From assembly GCF_014697355.1 (NCBI RefSeq), contig NZ_JACJRQ010000001.1, positions 372,001 to 436,000 of the forward strand: 64,000 bases of DNA, in the 5' to 3' direction. Made by a program: the position numbers and the translations under genes. Source of the DNA: Nostoc calcicola FACHB-3891 (lineage in GTDB: Bacteria; Cyanobacteriota; Cyanobacteriia; Cyanobacteriales; Nostocaceae). The notes beneath the pieces are model-generated. The model was not told the origin of the DNA. It saw only the letters and a list, made by a program, of their open reading frames with translations, and made no database searches. This document shows positions 32,301 to 35,638 of the stretch, in pieces (position 1 is the first letter of the stretch; each line of letters starts with the position of its first letter).

Positions 32301-33627
32301 TCGAGGTTCCTTATTCGTGGGGGATGTCCGCAGCTTGCCTCTGTTGGAACCATACCATGCAGCCGTGCAGTTGTTCCAAGCCCCTGAAGATAGAACTGTT
32401 GAGCAATGGCAGCAGCAGGTAAACTCTAGTGTGGCGGCCGAAGAAGAATTGGTCATCGATCCGAGATTTTTCATCGCCCTCAAACAACGTTTTCCCCAAA
32501 TTACTTGGGTGGAAATTGTGCCCAAACGCGGTTACGCCCAAAATGAGCTAACCCAATTCCGCTATGATGTTGCCCTTCATGTCGGTGCTGATGTGCAAGC
32601 AACTACCGTTTCTTGGTTAAACTGGCAACTCGACAAGCTTTCATTTACACAAATTCAACATCAATTGCAAGAAGAACAGCCAGAACTGTTAGGAATTAGG
32701 GGCGTACCTAATCAACGAGTGCAGCAAGCACTACAGACTTGGCAATGGTTGGAAAATTCCCCACCCGTGGAGACAGTGGGACAACTGCGACAATTGCTAG
32801 CACAACAGCCAACTGTTGGCATCAATCCCGAAGAGTTTTATCAGTTGGGGCAGCATCTTGGTTACACTGTCCACACTAGTTGGTGGAGAAGTAGTCAAGA
32901 TGGTTCTTATGATGTGGTGTTCTGCCGCAATCAACAACAAACAGCTCCCAATACGGTTCGGTTAAAGGGGAAAGGGGAAAGGGAAAAGGTTTCAAATACA
33001 TCCTTTACCCCTTACCCCAAAACCATTTCCCAGACCACAAGGGAAGTTCATACTGCTTATCCGAACCGTATTGAAACAGCTCCTTTCTGGGATAATTCAA
33101 CAGTGACTACCAAATCCTGGACTGATTACACTAACAATCCCCTATACGGCAAGTTAGTCCAGAAGCTAGTACCTTTGGTGCGGGAATTTATCCAACAAAA
33201 GCTACCAAATTACATGATGCCGCAAGCTTTCGTCTTGCTCAATGCTCTGCCGTTGACACCTAATGGTAAGGTAGATCGTCGCGCTCTGCCAGCACCGGAT
33301 ACAGCTACGAGAAATCTTGGCACTGGCTTTGTTTCACCTCGCACACCGATTGAAGCTCAACTGGTGGAAATCTGGAGTGAAGTCTTGGGAAGCGATCGCA
33401 TTGGCATCAATGACAACTTCTTTGAACTTGGCGGACATTCTCTGCTAGCTACCCAAGTAATCTCTCGTTTGCGTAATATTTTCCCGGTGGAATTGTCTTT
33501 ACAAAATTTCCTTGAGTACCCCACGGTAGCTAATTTGGCGCAAATCATTGAAGTAGTTGGTTTCGTACAAGATGGTCAACCATCCATTACACAAACACAA
33601 GAAGATTACGAAGAAGGAGAATTATGA
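11386..33627 (+). CDS. Six-module nonribosomal peptide synthetase, 7413 aa (cyanopeptolin-type candidate)
   Basis: Domain order is C1-A1-T1, C2-A2-T2, C3-A3-T3, C4-A4-T4, C5-A5(PRMT-like MT)-T5, C6-A6(N-MT)-T6. There is no epimerase, so all-L residues are expected. Carrier serines (GGHS) are near 1050, 2133, 3248, 4352, 5811 and 7352. C motifs are HHIAGDM, HHIVSDG, HHTVSDG, HHVVFDG, HHIVSDE and HHIAADG. My A-domain pockets (GrsA numbering 235-331) are: A1 DAENVGAIT (uncertain, basic-like), A2 DVQFISQLA (proline-like), A3 DAWFLGNVV (Leu), A4 DVENAGVVT (Arg, or the Ahp position), A5 DAFFLGLTF (Ile/Val), A6 DASTIAAVC (Tyr). MT1 lies at about 5376-5700 and N-MT at 6840-7120 (VLEIGCGTG, NSVVQYFP), both between A8 and A9/A10. 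An N-terminal C domain implies an acyl cap. The C-terminus is acidic (EDYEEGEL), like a partner for TubC-type docking domains on the next two proteins. Several intergenic repeats are translated within the A domains. Confidence 0.95.
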   Translation: MNTIVQTSQPMSSGQEAMWFIYQMASESVAYNIFITAKINSYLNITAVNRVWEKIIERHPILRTTYTSYQGKSIQQVNQKHKFNLEVIDASNWSEDYLQERIFAITDRPFNLEKDSVLRVNLFTISAKEHILLLTMHHIAGDMWSFDLLLSEFQALYAHEIEQASQQQTDAAANYLSGNKSYADFVSWQSEILSSSEGEKLRQYWQQKLAGELPILNLLADKLRPTVKTYQGAAHISKLDEQLIQKLKHLALASGTSLYQILLAAFYVQLYRYTNQTDILVGSPMRGRWGGDFKDIVGYFANLMVLRTSVQENATFTEFLAQISNTVKEAQKHQDYPFSLLAEQLQPQRDPSRSPLCQVSFTWQRQRWCEPTENSLHIQEQVLQMEPYLLGHQRGADLDLNLMVMEAQGVLQPCWQYNTDLFEATTIARMAGHFVTLLEAIVANPQQQIWQLPLLTEVEQQQLLVDWNNNQADYPRDKCIHQLFEEQVERTPDAVAVVFENQQLTYQQLNCRANSLAHYLKSLGVGADVLVGLCVERSLEMVVGLLGILKAGGAYVPLDPEYPAERLSFMLEDTQLQVLLTQQGLLDELPQSEVQVVCLDTDWVLISNLSEENPITGVEAANLAYVIYTSGSTGKPKGVTIAHEAIASHCCIIQQTYALVQSDRVLQFASINFDASLEQIFPTLIVGATLVLRGSDVWTPANFQKIILDFGLTVVNLPTAYWQQLVQESVKTQTLHANSQLRLMVVGGDVMLPEYVALWQQSPMSSVRLLNAYGPTEATITATLFEIPPQFSKDTNLTKIPIGSPLPNKTIYILDKHLQPVPIGVPGELHIGGVLLAQGYLNRPELTQEKFIPNSFGGSRGAGEQGSRGAGEQSFPSASSERLYKTGDLVRYLPDGNIEYLGRIDNQVKIRGFRIELGEIETVLSQYPHVQAACVIAREDIPGNKSLVAYIVSQKEQTPKVSELRRFLKEKLPEYMVPNAIVFLEALPFTPNGKIDRRALPAPDLHSQLSDKYVAPRSPLEELLAQIWAQVLKVEQVGIYDNFFELGGHSLLGTQVVSRIRNIFKVELPLRQLFAATTVAELVHLIGQLQQQNSELSAPPILPRANNAELALSFAQQRLWFLDQFEPDSPFYNMPMGLRLAGTLQVAALEQSLQEIIHRHEALRTNFITVDGQPTQIIQTQRNWTLSVVDLQHLSTTEQEIASQLLGEQQAIQPFELATQALVRATLVVLSETEHILFMCMHHIVSDGWSMGVFVHELASLYNAYSQGKTSLLEPLPIQYADFALWQRQWLQGEVLQSQLSYWEKQLADAPALLSLPTDRPRPAVQTYNGTHQEFALSLELTSKLIKLSQEQGVTLFMTLLAAYDTLLYRYTGTEDILVGSPIANRDRSEIEGLIGFFVNTLVMRTNLAGNPSFLQLLTRVREMAMQAYSHQNLPFEMLVEALQPERDLSHTPLFQVMFVLQNAPTSGLELSNLTVSSLPVKLTTSRFDLTLIMQNSPTGLVGLWEYNTDLFDASTIERMTSHFVTLLEGIIANPEQQISQLPLLSKVEQQQLLVDWNDTQVDYPLHKSIHQLFEEQVELTPNAVAVEFENQQLTYYELNYRANQLARYLRSFGVGADVLVGLCVERSLEMVIGLLGILKAGAAYVPLDPEYPSDRLSFILEDTQVWVLLTQQRLIDRLPPNQAKLVCLDTDAGLIAQCSHDNLISGVEANNLVYIIYTSGSTGQPKGIAMSQLALCNHILWHGDNLKIARGAKTLQFASISFDVSFQEIFTTWCSGGTLFLIGEELRHDTRTLLGFLQEKAIERMFLPVVGLQQLAEVAVGSELVNTHLREIITSGDKLQITPAISQWFNQLSDCTLHNQYGPSESHLATSYTLNNSVETWPLLPLIGRPIANTQIYILDKYLQPVPIGVAGEVYIAGVLLAQGYLNRPELTREKFIQNPFKRGRGQGAGSRGETEDQSSNCERLYKSGDLARYLSDGNIESLGRIDNQVKIRGFRIELGEVEAVLGQISDVQAFCAVVREDTPGDKRLVAYIVPQPEQKLSVSVVRSFLKEKLPEYMLPSAIVILDALPLTPNGKIDRRALPAPDLHSQLLDKYVAPRNPIEEILSVIWAQVLKLEQVGIHDNFFELGGHSLLATQLVSRVRTSLKVELPLRSLFAAPTVAQLCENIQRSQQQDLELTASPILPRERHAELPLSFAQTRLWFLDQLNPNSGLYNLLITLRLVGTLNQTALEQSLQEIIHRHEALRTNFVIVDGKPSQIIQTQINCTLSVVDLKHLSTTEQQIASKLLAQQQAIQAFELATEALIRVTLVALSETEHLFLACMHHTVSDGWSMGVFVQELATLYNAYSQGQPSLLEPLPIQYADFAIWQRQWLQGDVLQSQLSYWQQQLKDAPALLSLPTDRPRPAVQTFAGAYQQFALSLELTGKLTKLSQEQGCTLFMTLLAAYDTLLHRYTGQSDILVGSPIANRNRSEIEGLIGFFVNTLVMRTDLSGNPSFSELLGRVREMALQAYAHQDLPFEMLVEVLQPQRNLSHTPLFQVMFVLQNVPISNVELTGLTASLLPIESVTAKFDLTLAMENTASGLVGVWEYNTDLFDASAIARLANHFTTLLEGIVANPQQPISQLPLLTEFEQQQLLVEWNNTVLDYPQDKCIHQLFEEQVERTPDAVAVVFENQQLTYRELNSRANQLAHYLRSLGVGADVLVGICVERSLEMVIGQLGILKAGGAYLPLDPEYPTERLHFIFLDAQVSVLLTQQQLIDKLPANTGTQVLLDTDAQVISQYNQENLITDTKASSSPSELSGVKGKGERGKVLNPLPFTPSPFPSPHSAFLGSQSTSNLAYVIYTSGSTGQPKGVLVAHHALLNLVFWHQRAFAITSGDKATQVASTAFDAAVWELWPYLTAGASVYLLQREILASPEDLQDWLTSQNVTISFLPTPVAEQLLSLEWKQDTALRTVLTGGDKLHRYPSSLLPFQVVNNYGPTENTVVATSGIVLCEQPDNQISPPIGRPIANVQVYILDEYLQPVPVGVPGELHIGGASLAQGYLNRTELTQEKFIQNPFSQSRGAEILPSPQSPVPSPQLYKTGDLVRYLPDGNIEYLGRIDNQVKIRGFRIELGEIEAVLNQNVDVQASCVIAHEDTPTEKRLVAYVAPHQHSTLAISELRHYLKAKLPDYMVPQAFVILESMPLTPNGKIDRRALKAPDLHHQLKDKYVAPRTPSEEMLAQIWATVLKVEQVGIYDNFFELGGHSLLATQLVSSIRSKFQVELPLRELFAAPTVAELAQTIGQIQQQKLQLISPPILKRAKDAELPLSYAQTRLWFLDQFDPNSAFYNIPIALRLVGTLNQTALEQSLQEIIHRHEALRTNFITVDGEPSQIIQTESTWTVSVVDLQHLPTSEQEISSKLLAQQEALLPFDLARQALVRATLVVLSETEHILLMCMHHVVFDGWSMGVFVQELAALYGAYSQGQHSSLPTLPIQYADFAIWQRQWLQGDVLQKQLSYWEKQLADAPALLSLPTDRPRPAVQTFAGATQEFALSMELTQRLTKLSREQGATLFMTLLAAFDTLLYRYTEQSDILVGTPIANRNRSEIEGLIGFFVNTLVLRTDLSGNPSFLQLLTRVRQMAMEAHSHQDLPFEMLVETLQPERDLSHAPLFQVDFLLQNDPLSQVELTGLTVSQLPIESATAKFDLTLAMGNTGNGLVGVWEYNTDLFDASTIARMAGHFVTLLEAIVANPHERIDQLPMLTAVEQRQLLVEWNDTQADYPWDRCIHQLFESQCLSTPDAVAVVFENQQLTYQQLNSQANQLAHYLQSLGVKPEVLVGIYLERSLSTIVALLAVLKAGGAYVPLDPDYPHQRLADISQDSQLSVLLTQETLLNSLPAEGVQVIVLDKESGVLTNQSQENPVSEVKPENLTCILYTSGSTGKPKGVMLTHAALVSHSSAISEVFGLTSSDRVLQFASFSFDVAAEEIFPTWFKGGTVVLRPAQMFPDFASFAQFLAQEKLTAINITPAYWHEWAVAVSKEDATVPQTLRLVAVGGDAVLPETVTIWQQLVGDRVNCLNVYGPTEASVTAIVHDLLDPKSSQTNTVLIGRPIANTQAYILDRHLQPVPIGVIGELHIGGVRLARGYLNRPELTEEKFLPNPFGDFGLPILDLGLGNRNENLESSQTTESENKSNNPKSKIPNPKLYKTGDLARYLPDGNIECFGRIDNQVKIRGFRIELGEIEAVLNQHIDVQISCVIIREDAVGDKRLVAYVVPYEQKIPTISELRQFLSSKLPLYMVPQAFVMLESLPLTANRKVDRRALPAPDLHHQLKDKYVAPRTPVEEMLALIWAQVLKVEQVGIHDNFFEMGGHSLLATQLVSRIRNTFKVELPLRTLFAAATVEQLARSIEQLQQENLELTSPPILRRAENATITLSYAQQRLWFLEQLQPNSALYNIPLALRLVGTLNRSALEQSLQEIIARHEALRTNFIAVDGKATQIIREWGIERTSDLLAPTDWQVSVVELQHLPRSEQETTAQDLVQQQASLPFDLATQALVRATLLVLNETEHILSVCMHHIVSDEWSVEVFVQEFTALYSAYSQGQLSTLAPLPIQYADFALWQRQWLQGDVLQSQLNYWQQQLKDAPALLPLPTDRSRPAVQTFAGAHQKFELSLELSQRLAQLSQQQGATLFMTLLAAYDTLLYRYTGQADILVGTPIANRNRSEIEGLIGFFVNTLVMRTDLSLNPSFSDLLGRVREMALQAYAHQDLPFEMLVEVLQPQRNLSHTPLFQVAFLFQNTPTSAVELSGLTISDFPTENVTAKFDLTLAIANTATGLVGVWEYNTDLFDRTTIARMANHFVTLLEGIVANPQQPISQLPMLTAVEQQQLLFDWNDTRVDYPQDKSIHQLFEEQVERTPDAVAVVLENEQLTYAQLNCRANQLAHYLRSLGVGADELVGICVERSPLMVVGLLGILKAGGAYVPLDPEYPQERLQFMLGDTQVKVLLTQEKLLESVPQHQARVISLDTDWHTINQANQNNLDSKGSAFNLAYVIYTSGSTGTPKGVVVTHQAVNRLVFNTNYIQLTADDRVAQAANIAFDAATFEIWGALLCGAKLVIIPKSVLLSPQEFAVNLRSHEVSVLFLTTALFNQLASLVPQAFGSLRYLLFGGEAADPFWLQEVLDKGAPQQLLNLYGPTENTTFSSWYLVENLLATATTVPIGRPIANTQIYILDQYLQPVPVGVPGELYLGGAGLARGYLNRPELTQEKFIANPFGGSRGAGEQGSRGAGEQSFPSAPHLLCPSASSERLYKTGDLARYLSDGNIEFLGRIDNQVKIRGFRIELGEIEAALSQLKEVKQALVVAREDQPNNKRLVAYVVPQQQNLKSSKKPENLSADKVELWPSIAEYYVYDDLLYYVMTNDHRRNDSYKVAINQLVKDKIVVEIGTGKDAILSRFCVEGGAKKVYAIERSEETYRKARACIEKLGLADKITVIHGDATKVDLPELADVCVSEIVGAIGGSEGAAVIINNTRKFLKPDGLMIPERSVTKMAAVTVPDEILHNPKFAETPTYYTKQIFNQVGYPFDLRVCIKKFPQANVLSTVDILEDLNFNEFISPEFSHEVKLEIQKPGRMDGFLVWLNLHTIAGEEIDILEHEYCWLPVYFPVFEPGIKVDSGDVIQAVCSRTLCENNLNPDYKIQGHLLKKNGEIINFEYVSYHYKNNFQQTPFYQRLFANYGNVKNNDPNNLAQTLRAKLKKLLPDYTIPSSFVVLENLPLTPNGKIDYRALPKPELTVLSEADYVMPNTEAEKIIAGIWQTALQVEKVGVHDNFFELGGHSLIATQVISRLQSAFGISLPLRYIFESPTVAQLSELILSELQTGSGLAVPAILPVSRDTDIPLSWAQERLWFVHQLSGESDAYTIDFTVRLVGNLNPKALEQAFGSIVQRHEPLRTRFEMKDNKPVQAIAPSMSISLPVVDLQNLPDPEKQVQQLVTAEASQPFDLVNGPVLRVKLWQVAADEYVLLFAIHHIAADGWSMGILIGELSAYYRAISTGSSALLPELPVQYADFSVWQRQWLTNQVLERQLNYWKKQLTGAPPLLELPTDRPRPAIQTFRGGTEQLQLDSLLTQQLKKLSLESGSTLFMTLLAGFVVLMSRYSGQTDLVVGSPIANRNRTEIEGLIGFFVNSLALRFNLSQKPTFADLLAQVRRVTQEAYDHQDLPFEMLVEELQVERNLDRNPLAQVVFALQNAPTSPWDLPDVKVEGMPSGLDSVRLDLEVYLWDAPSGLVGFCSYNKDLFDAATIARMMQHFQNLLVAIVDNPQQPVALLPLLSQQERHQLLVEWNDTQADYPQNHCIHQLFEEQVALTPDAVAVVFENQQLTYHELNCRANQLAHHLRSLGVGADVLVGLCVERSLFMAIGLLGILKAGGAYVPLDPEYPSDRLSFMLEDTQVSLLVTQQRLVEKLPANQAHLVLLDEIWAEIAENNQNNLAIEVTASHLANVIYTSGSTGKPKGVMVEHRGLCNLAQAQIQAFDVHQDNRVLQFASFSFDACISEILMTLGAGATLYLGTKDSIMPGTPLIERLRDDGITHVTLPPSALAVLPTEELKPLQTIIVAGEACTVELMKQWSVERNFFNAYGPTEASVCATIAKCAQEDEKVTIGRPIANVQIYILDSHANPVPIGVAGELHIGGVGLARGYLNRVELTTEKFIVNPFDLSREAEILPNSQSPLPLIPSPQSPVPNPQSPVPNPRLYKTGDLARYLPDGNIEYLGRIDNQVKVRGFRIELGEIEGVLSQHPLVQSGVAVARVDNTGDKQLVAYLVPALKNKVLPQELAQWQSEYVTDWQMLYEQAYGQPQTSIEDPTFNISGWNSSYTKEAIPAHEMQEWVESTVGRILSLSPQRVLEIGCGTGLLLSRVAPKCLEYWGCDYSSAALQHVEQVCKTVLGLDNVRLLHQMADNFTLIPKGEFDTVVINSVVQYFPSVEYLLQVIEGAIAAIGDRGSLFVGDVRSLPLLEPYHAAVQLFQAPEDRTVEQWQQQVNSSVAAEEELVIDPRFFIALKQRFPQITWVEIVPKRGYAQNELTQFRYDVALHVGADVQATTVSWLNWQLDKLSFTQIQHQLQEEQPELLGIRGVPNQRVQQALQTWQWLENSPPVETVGQLRQLLAQQPTVGINPEEFYQLGQHLGYTVHTSWWRSSQDGSYDVVFCRNQQQTAPNTVRLKGKGEREKVSNTSFTPYPKTISQTTREVHTAYPNRIETAPFWDNSTVTTKSWTDYTNNPLYGKLVQKLVPLVREFIQQKLPNYMMPQAFVLLNALPLTPNGKVDRRALPAPDTATRNLGTGFVSPRTPIEAQLVEIWSEVLGSDRIGINDNFFELGGHSLLATQVISRLRNIFPVELSLQNFLEYPTVANLAQIIEVVGFVQDGQPSITQTQEDYEEGEL
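13957..14030. repeat. Repeat insert in A1 loop (GCAGGGGA units)
   Basis: Four GGGGAGCAG-type units followed by CTTTCCCCTCTGCC sit between the EKFIPN and LYKTGD motifs of A1. They are translated GGSRGAGEQGSRGAGEQ and onward. The same insert is in A5. Uninterrupted A7 has only about eight residues here. Confidence 0.8.
17213..17276. repeat. Repeat insert in A2 loop (GGGGGCAGGGGGCAG)
   Basis: G-rich repeat DNA (AGGGGGCAGGGGGCAGGGAG) between EKFIQNPF and LYKSGD, read as KRGRGQGAGSRG. Same structural position as in A1. Confidence 0.75.
19765..19897. repeat. Repeat insert before the A3 motif of module 3
   Basis: GGGGTAAAGGGTAAAGGGG... and its C-rich complement lie between the end of the A3 N-terminal lobe and LAYVIYTSGSTG. 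They are read as SGVKGKGERGKVLNPLPF and onward. Ends with GTAGTTCGCC / GGTTCGCAGAGTAC suggest a degenerate inverted-repeat element. No other module has an insert here. Confidence 0.7.
20570..20623. repeat. Repeat insert in A3 loop (CCCCAGT units)
   Basis: CCCCAGTCCCCAGTCCCCAG repeats between EKFIQNPF and LYKTGD, read as PSPQSPVPSPQ. Related to the longer copy in A6. Confidence 0.8.
23813..23938. repeat. Repeat insert in A4 loop (GATTTTGGATT family)
   Basis: GATTTTGGATTGCCGATTTT at the left and CCAAATCCAAAATTCCAAAT at the right form an inverted pair of about 20-25 bp. Read as GDFGLPILDLGLGNRNENLE and onward. The same word family occurs intergenically at 39867-39985 and 44690-44960. Confidence 0.8.
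27139..27232. repeat. Repeat insert in A5 loop (GCAGGGGA units)
   Basis: Same GGGGAGCAG array as in A1, with an additional CCCCCCATCTCCTCTGCCCC piece. Read as GGSRGAGEQGSRGAGEQS and onward. The A1 and A5 inserts are nearly identical, so they may have spread by recombination between modules. Confidence 0.8.
31450..31558. repeat. Repeat insert in A6 loop (CCCCAGT / CCCCAAT units)
   Basis: CCCCAGTCCCCAGTCCCCAA repeats between EKFIVNPF and LYKTGD, read as a Pro/Ser/Gln/Asn-rich stretch of about 35 residues. Confidence 0.8.
32950..33072. mobile_element. 123-bp MITE-like element inside the NRPS coding sequence
   Basis: Perfect 12-bp terminal inverted repeats AATACGGTTCGG (32950-32961) and CCGAACCGTATT (33061-33072) enclose GGGGAAA-rich and CCCCTTA-rich DNA. 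Length is 123 bp, exactly 41 codons, with no stop in the reading frame. It lies between the module 6 methyltransferase and the last A-domain motif (LPNYMMPQAF). An intergenic relative is at 7211-7302. Confidence 0.8.
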
Positions 33628-33760
33628 AAAACTCTCTACCAAAACAGATTTGTTGCGATCGTAGTTCCAATAGGCTTTGGTTAACGTTTTAATCTTTTGA
33701 TGATTCCCCAAACCCCCCTTTTCACGGGGGCTTATAACTCTTTTTTACCCCCTTTTTCCG

Positions 33761-35638
33761 ATGGAAACAATTAAATTTTTATCTCATTTAAATGATTTAG
33801 GAATAAAAATATGGGTGGAAAATGATAAGTTACGCTATCGCTCACCTCAGGGAATAATGACACCAGAATTACTGGAGATGTTAAAGGAGAGCAAAGAAGA
33901 ATTAATCGCATTGTTACGCCAAGAGTCTGAAGATTCAAATCAAGAAAAAGCTTATGATGTTGCCATCTGTGGCGGTGGTTTAGCCGGTTTAACTTTAGCA
34001 CGACAGCTAAAACTTCAAAAACCTAATATTTCCATTGTCGTTCTCGATAGAATGACTAGTCCTTTACCTGAAGCTAGTTTTAAAGTAGGAGAGTCAACTG
34101 TTGAAGTAGGAGCTTTTTATTTAGCTAATACTCTTCAGTTAACCGATTACTTTGAAAAACAACATTTAACTAAGCTGGGATTGCGATATTTTTTCAACAA
34201 TCAAGAGACTAATTTCCAAGACAGACCTGAACTCGGACTATCAGAATTTCATGCTCCCAATTCTTATCAAATAGATAGGGGAAAATTGGAAAATGATTTA
34301 CGCCAGTTTAATGTGGAAGCAGGAATAGAATTACTGGAAAATTGTTTAGTTAATGATATTGAACTCGCAGTCGGATTACAGCAACATCATAAAATTGTTT
34401 ATACTCAAGGAGATGGAGTTAATAAAAAAAACAACATAATTAGAGCTAGGTGGGTAGTTGATGCAATGGGTCGCCGTCGATTTATCCAAAGGAAACTGGG
34501 CTTAGATAAACCTAATAATGAGCAATTTGGTGCTGCTTGGTTTCGGGTTGACGGTCGCTTCGATCTGGGCGATTTTGTGCCTAGTAGTGAAGAAAAATGG
34601 CATCATCGCGTTCCTCACAAAAACCGTTACTATTCTACCAATCATTTATGCGGTGAAGGATACTGGGTTTGGACAATTCCTTTGTCTACTGGTCATACTA
34701 GCATTGGGATTGTTGCCCGCCAAGACATTCATCCTTTGAAGAATTATCATAGCTACGAACTGGCCTATCAGTGGCTAGAGAAAAACGAACCAATTTTGGC
34801 TTTTCACCTAAAAAATAAAGAACCCAAAGACTTTAGGAAAATGCCCAAATATAGTTACTCGTCCAAACAAGTATTTTCTTTTAATCGTTGGGCTTGTGTA
34901 GGGGAAGCTGGGACATTTCCCGATCCATTTTATTCTCCAGGTACAGATAATATTGGTTTTGGCAATTCATTAACTACCCAAATGATTGAACTCGATCTTG
35001 AAGGTAAACTTGTTCAAGATACAGTTGAAGATGCTAATAATTTTTATCTCAGCTATAGCGATGGAGTAACATTTAATATTCAAAACGCCTATTATTGTTT
35101 GGGTAACGGCACTGTGATGTCCATGAAATTCATTTGGGATGTTTTGGCAGGATGGACATTCAGTGGTTTGATGATGTTTAATTCTATCTTCCTCGATCGC
35201 GAATTGAGAATTAAAGTTCAACAGAGTCATAGCAAATTTTTTCCCCTTTCCTATCGGATGCAAAAATTATTTCGTGATTGGGCTAATAAATCTTTGCATC
35301 GGGTTAATTTTGAATTTATTGATTATTTAGCGATTCCTTTTGTGAATGAACTGCGATCGCGGAATTTAAAATATAACCAAACCGAATCGGAAATCATAGA
35401 AAATTATTTCGTTAGTCTACAACTTTTGGAGGAAGTGGCGCAAGTTATGTTTCACTTAGCTCTAGAGGATACGATGCCAGAGATGTTACCTAAAGTTAGC
35501 TCTAATTCATGGTTAAACGCCTGGGCAATTAGTCTCGATCCTAGTAAATGGGGGGCGGATGGACTTTTTGAACCCAAGAGTGAATCGCGCAATTTAGAAC
35601 TGATTAAACAACAGCTTGGGAAGGTAATTTGCAAATGA
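33761..35638 (+). CDS. FAD-dependent halogenase fused to an N-terminal TubC-type docking domain
   Basis: 625 aa. Residues 1-52 (FLSHLNDLGIKIWVENDKLR ...) are a TubC_N-type docking domain closely matching the start of the downstream synthetase. Residues 66-625 are a flavin-dependent halogenase: FAD loop VAICGGGLAGLTLARQL, then FKVGES with the conserved Lys expected to carry the chloramine, and the halogenase hallmark WVWTIP within GYWVWTIPLSTGHTSIG. By position between the Tyr-activating module and the final module, chlorination of N-methyl-Tyr on the carrier protein is the likely role, as for apdC/mcnD in anabaenopeptilide and cyanopeptolin clusters. It starts 133 bp after the NRPS stop; its TGA overlaps the next ATG. 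FADH2 must come from a separate reductase, not seen here. Confidence 0.9.
   Translation: METIKFLSHLNDLGIKIWVENDKLRYRSPQGIMTPELLEMLKESKEELIALLRQESEDSNQEKAYDVAICGGGLAGLTLARQLKLQKPNISIVVLDRMTSPLPEASFKVGESTVEVGAFYLANTLQLTDYFEKQHLTKLGLRYFFNNQETNFQDRPELGLSEFHAPNSYQIDRGKLENDLRQFNVEAGIELLENCLVNDIELAVGLQQHHKIVYTQGDGVNKKNNIIRARWVVDAMGRRRFIQRKLGLDKPNNEQFGAAWFRVDGRFDLGDFVPSSEEKWHHRVPHKNRYYSTNHLCGEGYWVWTIPLSTGHTSIGIVARQDIHPLKNYHSYELAYQWLEKNEPILAFHLKNKEPKDFRKMPKYSYSSKQVFSFNRWACVGEAGTFPDPFYSPGTDNIGFGNSLTTQMIELDLEGKLVQDTVEDANNFYLSYSDGVTFNIQNAYYCLGNGTVMSMKFIWDVLAGWTFSGLMMFNSIFLDRELRIKVQQSHSKFFPLSYRMQKLFRDWANKSLHRVNFEFIDYLAIPFVNELRSRNLKYNQTESEIIENYFVSLQLLEEVAQVMFHLALEDTMPEMLPKVSSNSWLNAWAISLDPSKWGADGLFEPKSESRNLELIKQQLGKVICK

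Noticed and set aside
32088..32525. 145-aa antisense frame in the N-MT region
   Set aside because: The sense strand encodes conserved methyltransferase motifs throughout.
11942..33548. Many 60-145-aa antisense or frame-shifted frames in the NRPS gene
   Set aside because: Shadows repeated at equivalent places in each module; their recurrence follows the NRPS repeats.
11386..33627. Epimerisation or heterocyclisation domains
   Set aside because: None found; all C domains have HHxxxD and no extra C-like domain follows any carrier domain.
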